A stretch of 64,000 bases of DNA from Rhynchopus sp. YZ270_cl-10 (GCA_964035575.1 OZ037862.1:620001-684000), one strand, 5' to 3'. Shown: positions 44,656-55,288, numbered from the stretch's first letter. Translations and numbers: made by a program. The notes: generated from the letters alone by a model not told the origin.

Positions 44656-45071
44656 TTTTCTTTTCATTTTTCTCTTTTATTTGCGAGCCAACGATCGTCA
44701 AATTGGATGAACAATCTCAACTATGCGTACACACGGAATGCATCCTCATTCCCACCCCCACCCCCCCACCCTCTTTGGATTCACCGCTCTCACTTACCTT
44801 AGTAAGTGTATGCACAGAGGTGAGTTCTTCTTTAAAGGCTTTCCTTCTCCCGTTTCCTTGCATCCTATCAGGTCCTGTAGGCTGCAACGTTTAGAACCTC
44901 AGCAGAGAGGGTTGGTGACTTTTTTCTGCTTGCAAAAAAAAGCTGGCGTTAATTAAATATTGCTCCGAGGGTGGGTATGTGGGGGGTCAAAAAGGGGAAA
45001 AGCAACTTACAGCATCACCAATTCAGTCTCTAGAATTCAGCCTGTGGGTGTTTCTTAACGTCAAAAAAAAA

Positions 45072-45128
45072 AGGATAGTGGAGTTCATCCTCGGGTGGCT
45101 ACACTAATACAACCAAGTTTTCAAAAAA
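45072..45128 (+). repeat. local repeat, empty-site copy
   Basis: It carries TAGTGGAGTTCATCCTCGGG, TGGCTACACTAATAC and directly AACCAAGTTTTC. The related copy at 45250-45405 has the same sequence interrupted after AATAC by a 96-base MITE, so this copy shows the uninterrupted state. Confidence 0.7.
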
Positions 45129-45286
45129 AGGAAAGAAAAGATGGTGTCGGAACCAAACGGGAAAAGTACGGGGAATTAGGGTTCCGATCATACTAACAAA
45201 AAAAAAAAAAGATCATCGCGCTCGTCTGCGGTGATGTAAAAATGTTTAGTATAGTGGAGCACACTCTAGGGTGGCTACACTAATAC

Positions 45287-45382
45287 TGGGCTATCTATGA
45301 ACGTGGTGAGATTTTTTTTTAACTAGCTCTCAGCTCTCACAGACCTGTTGCGTGTCTCACGGAGACGATCATAGATGGCCCA
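45287..45382 (+). mobile_element. TGGGC-ended MITE with 5-base target duplication
   Basis: A 96-base element. Its ends TGGGCTATCTATGA and TCATAGATGGCCCA are inverted repeats differing at one base. AATAC is duplicated on both sides (45282-45286 and 45383-45387). The repeat at 45072-45128 contains a single AATAC with no insertion, which fixes the boundaries. It shares its core with the element in uL4 copy 1 intron 2 (18891-18987). It has no coding capacity. Confidence 0.8.
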
Positions 45383-45922
45383 AATACAACCAAGTTTTCA
45401 AAAAAAATAAAAGACAATTATGGGCTCATTCTCATCAACATCCGGAAACAATCTAACATAAAGAAAACTCATAAAGAAAAACCCCCCTGTCTGTAAGTCA
45501 TTCTAGCCTTCGGGACATTAAGCACAGCATTTCCCCCCCTTCTTTTCAATGCTGCAAACATAACCGGAACTATTTTTGGGTTCCGTTCTATTCATGATAT
45601 AATGGGGACAAAAGATACAGTGTGTATTATTATTTTTTTTTTTTGCTGTAAAGAATAAGGTCTCTTTAGGTTACTAAACACAGAGACGTTCATCATCGAC
45701 TTTTCTTTCCCTTTTTTAAGGTTTGCGCAAAACAGAAATAATTCGAGAGGCCTTGAGAGAGAATGAGAAGACAGAGAGATGAGATGAATCTTATAAAACA
45801 GCATTAACCTACACCTAGGATCGTTCCCCCTTCCCCTTCCCTTCCCCTTCCCCATATCCACCCCCCCTCCCAGTTTTTAGTTTCTATGTGCGAAACAACT
45901 GTGTCTTTAAGCGGTTTATTTC

Positions 45923-45980
45923 AGTGCTGCGTCTGCCGGGGTACGGTATATGGTGAGGCGTTTGCACTTTCCAACTTCCC
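45923..45980 (+). repeat. dispersed stem-loop, A type with inner arm
   Basis: GTGC (45924-45927) pairs with GCAC (45964-45967), GCGTC (45929-45933) with GGCGT (45957-45961), and GCCG with CGGT as an inner arm. TTTCCAACTTCCC follows. Confidence 0.6.
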
Positions 45981-46040
45981 TTTATTTCTGTTCACTAAGC
46001 AAGGATTGGGATCATGGTTCCAACCCCTTTTTTATGGGGT

Positions 46041-46085
46041 AGGTACACTGTCACGAGAGGGCTTTGTATTTCAACTCCACTTTTT
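46041..46085 (+). repeat. dispersed stem-loop, A-prime type (best example)
   Basis: TACA (46044-46047) pairs with TGTA (46065-46068), CT faces TT, and GTC pairs with GGC around ACGAGAG. TTTCAACTCCAC and T-rich sequence follow. The Tc1 element begins 19 bases later. Confidence 0.7.
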
Positions 46086-46103
46086 ATTATTATCCAAGAT
46101 ATA

Positions 46104-47114
46104 CAGTGTGTCGCAGAATTAATGGCACTTGACCACATTTTTTTAAAAAGGGCAAAATTTGACAAACACATTTTCAAAACCCCTCAAAAAACATACAATT
46201 TACATACAGGAAACGAGAAAAGTGAAAATTTAATGGTGAAGTGTTTTGGTGTGCCTTTGCAAAGGCACACCAAAACACGCACTGGTCTAAGGTGATGTTC
46301 ACCGATGAGAAGGACTTTTGGCTTTTTCCCGGGTTAGTAAAAAAAATGATGTTGTCTGGCTTGCAGAGGGTGACGAGCCGCCTCCGACTGTTAGTAAGGT
46401 CAGGGCTACCCAGAAGGTTCACGTCTGGGGTGGGATCACAACTAGAGGTAAGACACAACTCTATTTTTACGAGGGGGTCACTTACTTCTGAGAAGTACAG
46501 GGGACTACTGCAGAAAGCCCTGAAAGAAATAAAAGAACTCCTTCCTGACAGCAGCTACTTCCTTCAGCAGGATGGGGCTCCTTGCCACACTGCCAACGCC
46601 ACTCAAGACTTCCTCTCCACCCAGCCTTTCTCGTTCCTCCCTAAAGCAGACTGGGCAGGCAAAGGCCCCTGATCTGAATCCTATTGAGAACCTGTGGGCC
46701 AAACTGCAGTTTGCAGTCAACGAAAGGGATCCCAAAGACGTGGCGACACTTGAACATGCCATTCAAAAATATTGGTCAAAAATGGACACTAGCTTCGTTG
46801 CACGTTACATCGAGTCAATGCCACGACGCCTTGAGGCAGTTTCCCAATCCAAAGGGATGCACACAAAGTATTAATGCATGCTCTATTTCTATTTGTGCAC
46901 CCAATGGCTACATCTATATTTTTAGTGCCTGCTCCCCATTACACCTTCGACACATTCACCTTGTTTCCAAAAAGGGCTGTATTGCCATATTAATATTTTT
47001 ACGCCCCCCCGCACACTTTTTAGGCACAACCTGGTGAAAATACCATGTACTTTGTCAAATTTTGCCTATTTTGCAAAAAATATCCGCAGGTGCCATTAAT
47101 TCTGCGACACACTG
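46104..47114 (+). mobile_element. Tc1/mariner transposon, defective
   Basis: A 1011-base element with inverted ends CAGTGTGTCGCAGAATTAAT (left) and its complement (right), flanked by TA on both sides (46102-46103 and 47115-47116), as usual for Tc1/mariner. On the + strand it encodes [15 protein letters not shown] (first catalytic Asp near 46304), QQDGAPCHTA (second Asp near 46571) and, one frame shift later, PDLNPIENLW (acidic third residue near 46684), continuing to about 46874. The N-terminal DNA-binding part is missing: a perfect 38-base palindrome (46241-46278) stands in its place, showing that part of the gene was lost by a fold-back event. Identical-looking ends suggest fairly recent arrival. 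Confidence 0.9.
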
Positions 47115-47143
47115 TATGTGCAATGAGACTCTTTCAGAGGTAG

Positions 47144-47190
47144 GTGACCAAGCACGAAAGGCTTAGGTTCATCTATAAACTTTTCACTTC
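47144..47190 (+). repeat. dispersed stem-loop, B type
   Basis: CAAGC pairs with GCTTA in part (AAGC with GCTT) around ACGAAAG. GGTTCATCTATAAACTTTTC follows. Confidence 0.6.
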
Positions 47191-49663
47191 AAATCAACTT
47201 TTTTTTTTTCTCTTTTTTATTAAAGGGTGACTACGCAATGAGAGGCAGCGGGGTTGGTTCATCCTTACCTATTCTGAGGTGTGCCGTGCCGTCTGCATCT
47301 TATCCCATTGAAGGAAACCAAAAAATACGGAGATCTTCTTCCAGCGCACTGCATATCCTATCTATTGGGGGGTCGGAACCGAAAATTTGGAAACAATACC
47401 AAAAAAAAACGCTCTGGATTATTTTTTGTGTGGAAATACCTGCGTTTTAGGTACGTTTAGATATATTTTCTAGCTGATCCCAGCTTTGTGTGGTAGGGTC
47501 AAAAAATGAATGGACAATTTATTTTGACCACTTAAATTTTTGGAAAATATTAGCCCAGTTACTTACATAGGGACCATTTTTGGTCAAAAAAATTCTAGGT
47601 GTATATTCCCCATTATATCGTTTTGTCTTTTGTGTTTTCATCCGGGGGCGCTGGCATCATGGGTCAGTCGGAATGCATCAATAACGTCGCTTTTTATGTT
47701 TCTCATCTTTCCTTTTTCTATTTTTCAAAAAAAACCCCACCCCCCGTTGTGTTGATGCCTGTTCTCGTCCCCCTCCCAGCTCCAAGATTACTTTATTTTC
47801 TTTGTTTTTCCATAAGAACATAACGTACATATTTTGTGTTATTTCCCCCTCCCCTGGAGGCTCATCTTTTCAAGCGTTCTCAAGGTGACTAAGCAAAGGT
47901 TTATGTTTATCATTTTTCTTTCCTTTTTTCTTCTTCTTCTTTTTGGGTTTATTTCTTTCTGGGGATGATATAGGGAATGGTATGCGAGAGAAAAAAAAGC
48001 TCTATTTTAACCCCCCTCACGTCTAAACTCTATCATTCACTTTATTTTTTCTGGTAAATCCAGTTGCCTCCAATGTCCGGCGTCGCTGTTTAGCATCAGG
48101 CCTGGTTTTGCGCACTTTTGGGGCGCTCCTCCCCCCTCCGCCCCCCAGATCGAATATTTCAACACGTGCCGCTACCGGTAGTTTTTGGCAACCGTGCCAC
48201 TGGCACTGCCTCTTGTTTTGTTTTGTTGTTGTTGTGCTACACAACGGGGTTCCACACTGCGACTGGGCAGGGGGGGTGGCAGTTTTTTTTTTTTTTTGTC
48301 GTGGGGACACCTCTTCCCAATAGGGGGCAGAGTGAGGCGAACTGTGGTGTGACCCACATTGGGAATCAGGCAATTTGGGCGAAGTCTCTTACGCAGTGGT
48401 GGATGGACAATCAATGACTGTCAAGGCTTGGCTTTTTTTTGGGGGGAGAACCAAACCCGCAATCTGGTGTCCGCCTTCGCGCTGCTTTCAGGTTTGGGGC
48501 TGGGGGTAGAGGGGTGCATTCTTAAGGGGGTAGGTTGGTTTGCTGCCAATCCGAGCTTTCCTGTTGGGAAAGGATTGAGTGGTTGGGATAGGTAACTCGT
48601 GGGTGCTGCACAGCTGGCTGGAGGGTGTTTTATTATTTGGTAGTTCTGGTTGGGGTTGAACGCGGCTGCAGTCGCACCTTGGCGTGGTAGACACCTTCAG
48701 AAGCATAACGCATAATCGCTACTTCGGCCTGAGAAGATGGCACCATGCTCTCACTGCTCGCAACACTGTCCATGGGTGCACCACCAGCTTGTTATGAACA
48801 GAACTTCTGAACACAGAACGAACGCTGTTTTTAGGTGAATGTGCGAGGTTCATCTTACCCCTTCTATATAACACGACTATGAGGCCCATGTGTGAAGTCT
48901 CTCTTTGTCTCTCGGTACAGAGGCAGGACCGTGCAAAGGGGGGAGGGATGAGGGGGTGATATGGGTGCATCGAGGGGGGTAAGAACGTGAGGGGAGAGAG
49001 AGGACCTTGGGTGCTAGGGAGAGCCGTATTTAGGCGGTCTTCGGGAGGAGGAGGGGCTTTGTTGTGTTTGTTTTTGTTGTAAAAACACTTCTTTTCTTGA
49101 GCGTTTTTTGCCTAGTATAGGGAAGCATGCTGCAGGGGTGCCATGTGGTGCAGGGTGACAGGGTTGGGTTGTTGGGTGGCGTAGAGGATGGGTCTGCTGT
49201 GACGTGCTTGCCGTTGCTTTGCCATCTGAGTGGTTGTGGAATGGAAGGGCGGGTGCGTATCAGTTTGTAGGCACTTCTTAAGCGAGGGTAATGGACCGAT
49301 GGGGTAGGATGTATGCTACCGTCGTTGAAAGACGACGAAGGGTGTGGCCGTCCCGTCGTGATTGCATTGTGCATTTGATGTATCAGGTACGTGGACATGC
49401 AAATCCCTTGCTGTGGGTTCTGCATGTAGAGGCGTTGATCTTTACATCATTTTTTCTTACAAAAGAGCTGTAGAAAATATCATTTTACCGACCAGCAGTT
49501 CTTCCTTTATCTGAAGCACCATATTGGCCGAGGTTTAGGTTCCACCAACTTTTTAGGTGCCCAAACACAGGCTTCGAACTCTTCTCTCTCTTCCCTCCTC
49601 TCTCCTCCCCCCCTCCATTTTTACCATTTTCCAACCTTCCCTTCAGCCACCTCCTCTGACACA

Positions 49664-50842
49664 ATGCATTCTATCCCTGACCCCGCAGCCCTTGGCGCCT
49701 TTGTCAATACTGATGACGGTCTCCTCACACGACACCGGTTTGCGGTTCTGTCTTTCTCTGTGCTTCTGGTCAACGCTGCGATGATGACCTGTCGGGTTAT
49801 GGTGCCGTACTTTAAGCAGCGGTACCCACTGCCTAAACACAGCATGAAGGACGTTGTGATCACATGGCTGGGTGGGTTTGCGATGCTTGCACTGTGGGTA
49901 GGGAAGGTTGATGCGAATGAGCCGCGACTGGAGGAGAACGTTGTTCTGCAACACCGCATCAAGATCACTCTTGCAACGATGGTCTTCTGCCACTGCCTCA
50001 ACCACGTCTACATGAACCACGTCTTTGTATCTCTCCCTGAAGCTGTCCGTTCTGCGCAAGCTTCTAACGCAATGCGGGGAACGATCAAGCTGGTTCTTGC
50101 TATTTACTGGGCAGGGTCCGGCGACTTCATGCGCATCCACTCTGTGCACCCGTATGCGTTAACAGACGATCTCTTCTTCTCTGGATACCTCGTCCAGATC
50201 TGTCTGGTCGCAATGTATATGTGGGAGCTTCTCTTCCGTGATCTGCGCCCCGTCAACATCATCCACCACGGAATGTGCTTCATGGGAACCACATCGCTCT
50301 CAGAGTGGGCCTCGGCAGTCGAACCGATCCGTACCCTCGCCTCCATCCCCATCTTCGGTGCGCTCACAGAGGGTGTCTGCTGTCTTGGTACCATGGCGTA
50401 CCGTTTTTTCCCTAAGGGCGCGCTCCTCCAACGCGTAATGCTTGCGGAGACTGTGTACGTGCTGGTGTTGTTCACCTCGCTGCAGGCATACTTTTTGTAT
50501 GCTACGTATGCGTACAGAGCGTTGCAGTCAAATGCATGGCTGTTCTGCAATGTGTTCCTCGCAAGCATGACATACCCTGCGCAAATGAACATGGCATATG
50601 TGTTCTGGTCGTTGAGCAAGAAGGCGGGGAGAAAGGAGGTTGTGGTGGAGACGACCCGGGTGGCCACTATGGATATGGATACGGTGGTGTTGAAGCGGGA
50701 GATAGTGCCACCTGTGAAAGCAGCCTCTCTCTCTGCCACGAGGACACACCACATGCACATCTCCTCCGCCTCTATCAGGAGAACAAGACAAAGCAGTCCT
50801 GACCTCGATGACAGTATCAATGAGGAAGAAGTCATGGCTTAG
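49664..50842 (+). CDS. multipass membrane protein, TLC-domain-like
   Basis: A 392-residue protein with about seven to eight hydrophobic helices between residues 25 and 320 and a polar C-terminal tail (about 325-392, rich in Arg, Ser and Asp). The segment MYMWELLFRDLRPVNIIHHG (about 186-205) matches the centre of TRAM-LAG1-CLN8 domains, where a His pair follows an acidic YxxEL stretch. TLC proteins work in the endoplasmic reticulum or plasma membrane in sphingolipid synthesis or lipid sensing; which of these applies here cannot be told, and the usual ceramide-synthase motif is incomplete. The leader is a long pyrimidine tract ending in TTCAG (AG 49645-49646), 18 bases before the start. No introns are apparent. 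Confidence 0.65.
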   Translation: MHSIPDPAALGAFVNTDDGLLTRHRFAVLSFSVLLVNAAMMTCRVMVPYFKQRYPLPKHSMKDVVITWLGGFAMLALWVGKVDANEPRLEENVVLQHRIKITLATMVFCHCLNHVYMNHVFVSLPEAVRSAQASNAMRGTIKLVLAIYWAGSGDFMRIHSVHPYALTDDLFFSGYLVQICLVAMYMWELLFRDLRPVNIIHHGMCFMGTTSLSEWASAVEPIRTLASIPIFGALTEGVCCLGTMAYRFFPKGALLQRVMLAETVYVLVLFTSLQAYFLYATYAYRALQSNAWLFCNVFLASMTYPAQMNMAYVFWSLSKKAGRKEVVVETTRVATMDMDTVVLKREIVPPVKAASLSATRTHHMHISSASIRRTRQSSPDLDDSINEEEVMA

Positions 50843-52037
50843 GACAGAAGAGCGTTTAGTGAGTTATGATGGGGGGTGTGTAGGTAAAGGTACGAGGTGA
50901 GGTGGGGGTGACTGAGGATGGATCTGGTGATCATGAGATCACCAGTTTCAGGCCTCAAAGTATTTTTGATGTTGTATTTTTTTTGTTTGGGCTCTCTTGC
51001 CCCCTTTTCTCCCTGTTGGGTTTGCCACAAAACCCTCTTTTTCCCCCTCTCTTTTCTTGAAGCACCATCGACCTACCAGTCACATGTGTGCAGTTTGTCG
51101 TAGATGCAGAACGCTTCAACAAGCAGACCATCAACATCGACAGCACCATCAAAGCGCACCTTCGCTTTTCGATTTTTTGTTTTGTTTTGTTTTTTTTGTA
51201 TTCAAATCGACCAGAGCAGATTTGACCCAACCGATTAATGGATAAGATGTCCCACAAGTATCATATGTATTATACCAATCATAATACATTTGGCGCTTGC
51301 GAAGCTGAATCGTCTCGTTTGTGAGACGTCAGACCCCCAAACAAGGTGCTTAAGGAAGCACTTAGAGGTTCATCTTACAAGCCTTCTCTCTTTTTTTTTG
51401 TACGTAGTGCTTGGACCCCAGCGTGCTGTGCATGAAAATGGTATGAGAGTTTATCACCAGTCGGATGTTTTTCTTGTCTTTTCTGTGGCTCTGCGATTGT
51501 TCAAACAAACCAACAAAACCAAACCATCTTCAACCCCCTTTTTCTATTCCTTGGATATAACTTACCGTAAACGTAAAATACATACCGTAAAAATCATTCA
51601 AATTTCCGAAAAACCCCCCAAAAGTGCCTGCGTGTGCCACTCCTCGTTGGTGACCCCACAGGGAGGTGCGTGCGAATTGGTCCTCAAGGATACGCATGGC
51701 GTCACTGAAGCCTTGGCCGCTCAGATGGATGGGATGGTATTAACCAAACCGCTAAGTACTCTGCGGGTAAAAAAAAGAACACATTGTACCGAAATAATGT
51801 TACAACTCTCGGAAAAATCGAAAGTTCCAGGATTTTTACGGTTCACATATATTACGTTTACGGTATACACAATATCGAGCAAATCACCTTGTTGTTGTGT
51901 TGCGTCTTGTGATTCTTTCCCTCGGTAATGTGATAGCAATCGCACACGTTGCGATTGGCTTTTTTTTTTTGTCATATTGCATTCGTCTTTGTGCACACAG
52001 TGTGTCGTTATGCGCACAGCATTTCCTTCTTTTTTTA

Positions 52038-52089
52038 GTACCTGCGTCCGCCGATGAACGGCGGGGCGTTTGCACTTTCAACTTCTCCT
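52038..52089 (+). repeat. dispersed stem-loop, A type with inner arm
   Basis: GCGTC pairs with GGCGT in part, with an inner arm CGCCG/CGGCG around ATGAA (perfect). TTTGCACTTTCAACTTCTCC follows. Compared with 44110, both sides of the inner arm changed and pairing was kept. Confidence 0.65.
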
Positions 52090-52098
52090 TTATTTATG

Positions 52099-52132
52099 AT
52101 GTGTTATCTGGCACATGCATCTTTCAAACAAA
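52099..52132 (+). repeat. dispersed stem-loop, C type
   Basis: ATGTG pairs with CACAT around TTATCTGG. GCATCTTTCAAAC follows. It stands directly behind the A copy at 52038. Confidence 0.55.
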
Positions 52133-52282
52133 AAATTCTTTCTTTTTCCCCTTCTTCTTCTTCTTCACGTGCCTGCATCCAAGTGTCTGCATGTTATCAA
52201 CCTCGTTATTCTCAACTCTCCAGTGCAGAACACTAGGGGGTTCGATACCCCACAGAGCACAGTGCATAGGTGCTTATGGGGG

Positions 52283-52325
52283 CAGCCTGCTGTCCCAGAG
52301 GCGTTCTGCACCACACACCTCCCTT
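52283..52325 (+). repeat. dispersed stem-loop, A type, decayed
   Basis: GCCTGCTGTCCCAGAGGCGT, then TCTGCACC and T-rich sequence. TGTC/GGCG pairing is weak, but the layout matches 10092. Confidence 0.45.
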
Positions 52326-52419
52326 TTTCTTTTTTTTTTTGAGATTTGGTTGCTGAGTGGAGACGGGAGATGTTCTTCACCATCTGCCCCCCCTCCGCTC
52401 CCCTCCCTTTAATTTGGTT

Positions 52420-52462
52420 CCTAAGCCTGAGGTTTAGGTTCATCTTACCAACCTTTCTCTAA
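52420..52462 (+). repeat. dispersed stem-loop, B type
   Basis: CTAAGC pairs with GTTTAG around CTGAG. GTTCATCTTACCAACCTTTC follows. The change of GCTTAG to GTTTAG keeps pairing through G-T. Confidence 0.6.
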
Positions 52463-53040
52463 CCCACAGAACACTGATAAAATTTTTTAAATGCCCTTTT
52501 TAGGGATACAACAATCGGATCGAAACCGGTCGCATTTGAAAGAACTTTGAGCAGAAATACCAATATGGTTCAGTGTTCTAGGGGTAAGTTTAAATATCTT
52601 TTCCCCGCTTTAGACTGCTGTATACGAAAAGAAAGAAAAAGAGAGAGGGAGAGGGAGAGATCATTTTAGCTTTCTGCCAACAGTTGTCAAGCCAATACCG
52701 GTTCTACCAGACTGCGAACAAGCGTTCGGTAAAGAGAACGGGAGAGGTTTGCCCACTGAAACACTATACAAGGCGAAGCGTAGATTTAGGATCATCTTAC
52801 CAATTTTTCATTATTTTTTTCCAAACCCCAACTTATAATATAGCACACGAGGGAGTTGTTGGGCGTCCTTTTTTCACTTCCTGTAGCACCCATTTATCCT
52901 TCCTCCCCTCGCATGCATTGATGTGTTTCAGCGGAATTAACGCCACGATACGGCGCACTGTTCTGACACTAACACATTTGCAAAAATATTCCAATCATTG
53001 CCTCGCTCTAATACCCTGACGGGTATATTCTCTGTTTTTT

Positions 53041-53074
53041 TTTGTTTTTGTTTTTGTTTTTGTTTTTGTTTTTA
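53041..53074 (+). repeat. TTTTTG microsatellite
   Basis: About six units of TTTTTG just before the hairpin-dense tract. Confidence 0.8.
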
Positions 53075-53777
53075 TTGACAAAAAATGTCAAGAAAAAGCC
53101 TCCCTCTCATAAAATGGGAGAGGGCAACGAACAATCTATGAACAACTTCAAGGAACGTGGTGCTTATTCATCGGGGTAAAACAGCTAGCTGCAGGCTATA
53201 CCCCCTCTGATTTTTCTATTTTTTCGAACGGCAGTCTCTTGACTGTAACCCACCAAAGCCCCCCTTCCTTTACCGGTAGCCGTGCAAAGTGAACACCACT
53301 CATGTACGGACTACCCTGGAAGGTTGCTTATCATAATAGCTGCTCTTAAGGGTGGACGAACCACGTCTATACCTTCCGTAGTACAAATATGATTCAAGCT
53401 ATATTTGAGTACCAACCCTAATTACCCACGAAGGTGGGTAATTGGGAGATTGTCGGCATGATGACGAAATACATGGTTCTTTCATGAGCTTAAGTTAAGC
53501 AACGACTTAGACCATGCATAACGACATTTTGTGCAAAATACCCCCTTTTCCCTTCATCACTTACTTTTTCTGACCATATTACTACAAAATAATGTTGCCT
53601 CGTTTACAAAACCTACGTTTGTTTCCCTCCGCGTCATATCAAAGGGATTCCTTTGATATGTCTGTAAAGAGGACACCGCTTTAAACATGCGAAGGATGTA
53701 CGCCCATCTTTCAACGGCTTCTTCTTTTTCTTCTTTTTTCTTTTCAAACGCTTTCTCGATTGGAAAGTGTTTGAAAA
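53075..53777 (+). ncRNA. hairpin-dense tract, candidate structured RNA(s)
   Basis: No coding sequence is present, and the tract contrasts with its oligo-T surroundings. At least eleven local hairpins follow one another: 53075-53091 (TTGACA/TGTCAA), 53102-53124 (CCCTCTC/GAGAGGG), 53173-53204 (GGGGTA/TACCCC), 53232-53245 (CAGTC/GACTG), 53275-53315 (GGTAG/CTACC then CCGTGC/GTACGG), 53318-53377 (GGAAGGT/ACCTTCC enclosing GTGG/CCAC), 53384-53407 (CAAATAT/ATATTTG), 53417-53446 (13 pairs, loop GAAG), 53472-53516 (CATGGT/ACCATG), 53635-53660 (11 pairs, loop GATT) and 53741-53777 (15 pairs with one G-T). It matches no RNA family I know. It could be one or more ncRNAs; the strand is assumed from the neighbours. 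Confidence 0.45.
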
Positions 53778-54799
53778 CAATTTTTTTTACGTCCTTGCAT
53801 CAAAGGTGCCTGCGCGTTATCAACTTTCACTATCTTTACGAATTTTTTTTTCCAAGATGACTAAGCATGAGAGGCTTAGGTTCATCTTATAAACTTTTCT
53901 TTTTCAATTTGAAGTATTTTTGTTAGGTTTTATTTTTTGGGTGAAGCGATGCCTGACCTCTCTGTGCTGTACATAAACGAGAGACCACTGCTGGGCGGAA
54001 CGCAGCAATGCGTTCTTCAATCCCGACTGATCACGGAGGTCCTCTTCGTCTCAGTGAAAGCATGGCCCATCGTTTCGATACAGCGCAACAGTAACCAGAA
54101 CGCAACCCCCAGGATCTGTCTTTCCTCCCCACCCATAAGGAGCGGTGTATCCCTCCCTCCCCCCCATCTTTGTATACAGCTATTTCATTGCCAGTTTTCC
54201 GTCACCCAGTTGATAAAGAATGGCCAAAAAAGCTGACAGTGGTATTGTACAGAAGCAACATAGTGATTTGTGTCACATCGAGAGAGAGAGAGGTGTGCGT
54301 ACACTCATGATGAGCCCTTCTGACAAGCATTTATAATTTGCCTCAATTTTCATTTTTTTTCTCCCCCAATTCTTAATCTATGGCTGCTTTCAACGAAACA
54401 CCTTTGATAAATTCTTTCCCCGAGTATTGACGAGAGATCAGTTCTGCCTGGGTTATTCAGTCCTGGTAAATGTCTGATTGTATTCTGGACATAACCTGTA
54501 CTCGTAGGGGGACGGAGCAGTGAGAGTCTCCCAATGCCAAGTGGTGGTCTTTGAATGTTTCAGTTCGCATTGTTCGCATCGTTTCTTTTTCCGTTTTTTT
54601 TTTAAACCTGCAGAGTACTCACAAAAGGTGACTGTGGGCATTAAAACTTAAAGTTTTGGAAGGGAAAGTTTTGTTTCTTGTTCTCATGTGTGGAACGACG
54701 TCGGTCAAGCATGTCAGTTTTTCCAAATACAACGCACGACTGAACACACCACCACCACCACCAGATACTTTTCGTAAAACACACCCCAAACCCAACAAG
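53778..54799. other. intergenic before the histone array
   Basis: It holds a decayed A copy (53805-53832), a clean B stem-loop (53857-53905) and otherwise no gene. It ends in the H2B leader, where ACCACCACCACCAG is followed by ATACTTTTCG (AG 54763-54764). Confidence 0.6.
53857..53907 (+). repeat. dispersed stem-loop, B type (best example)
   Basis: CTAAGC pairs perfectly with GCTTAG around ATGAGAG. GTTCATCTTATAAACTTTTC and T-rich sequence follow. Confidence 0.7.
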
Positions 54800-55288
54800 A
54801 TGACACCATCGCCACAGAAGTCCTCGGGAGCAAAGAAGTCCACAGGAGCAAAGAGAGGCCCGAAGTTGGACAAGAACGGGAAGAGGATCAAGAAGCACAA
54901 CTTCAAGAGCTACTCGAGCTTCGTGCACAAGCTGATGACGAAGAACTTCGGGGTGAAGGCGTCGACGAAGTTGGGGAAGAAGAGCTCTGTTGCCATCACG
55001 TCGCGTGGGATGGGGATTGTGAACTCGTTTGTCGTGGACCTGTTTGAGCGCATTGCAGAGGAGGCGGGCCGCGCAAACCACTTTGCTGGCCAGAAGACGC
55101 TGCGCAGTGGTGCCATTGTGGCGGGTGTGAAGATGCACTTCCCCGACGAGATGGCGTCGCACGCCCTGTCTGCGGGAGTTGCTGCCGTGGCCAAGTACGC
55201 GAGGGCCCTGAAGGCGAAGGGCAAGAAGGGCAAGGGATCCCCTGCGAAGAAGGGTTCCCCGAAGAAGAAGTCCTCCCCAAGGAAGTAA
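54800..55288 (+). CDS. H2B: histone H2B, copy 1
   Basis: A 162-residue core histone. The fold is clear in MGIVNSFVVDLFERIAEEAG and in the KYARALK end of the last helix. The N-tail is short and basic. Unlike ordinary H2B (about 125 residues, ending soon after the last helix), this protein continues for some 25 residues with SPAKK, SPKKK and SPRK motifs, of the minor-groove-binding kind usually found in H1 or sperm histones. The start is set by the shared MTPSPQK of both copies and by the leader (AG 54763-54764, then 35 bases); an upstream in-frame ATG at 54656 precedes that acceptor and is not expected to be used. The coding sequence looks identical to copy 2 apart from the stop codon (TAA here, TGA there). 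Confidence 0.95.
   Translation: MTPSPQKSSGAKKSTGAKRGPKLDKNGKRIKKHNFKSYSSFVHKLMTKNFGVKASTKLGKKSSVAITSRGMGIVNSFVVDLFERIAEEAGRANHFAGQKTLRSGAIVAGVKMHFPDEMASHALSAGVAAVAKYARALKAKGKKGKGSPAKKGSPKKKSSPRK

Larger units (their letters stand above)
38372..49663. other. long gene-poor interval
   Basis: More than 11 kb without a supported host gene. It is dominated by oligo-T tracts on the + strand, short AT- and pyrimidine-rich microsatellites (CTTTT at 41878-41900; GAAAAA at 43917-43944), dispersed stem-loops, small local repeats and the elements listed separately. A repeat with the core CCTTCGGGTGA and then GTGTACAGAACCC occurs near 40728, 43462, 43976 and 45504. The last 100 bases are a C/T-rich leader ending in TTCAG (AG at 49645-49646). 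Confidence 0.6.
50843..53040. other. gene-poor interval with stem-loops
   Basis: No gene is supported. It contains stem-loops at 51346-51390 (B/C-like, decayed), 52038, 52099, 52283 and 52420, plus a weak B copy at 52771-52810. Confidence 0.55.

Noticed and set aside
53455-53475. TGATGACGAAA resembling a hammerhead ribozyme core
   Set aside because: Stem II is absent between the two core boxes, and the flanks do not form stems I and III.
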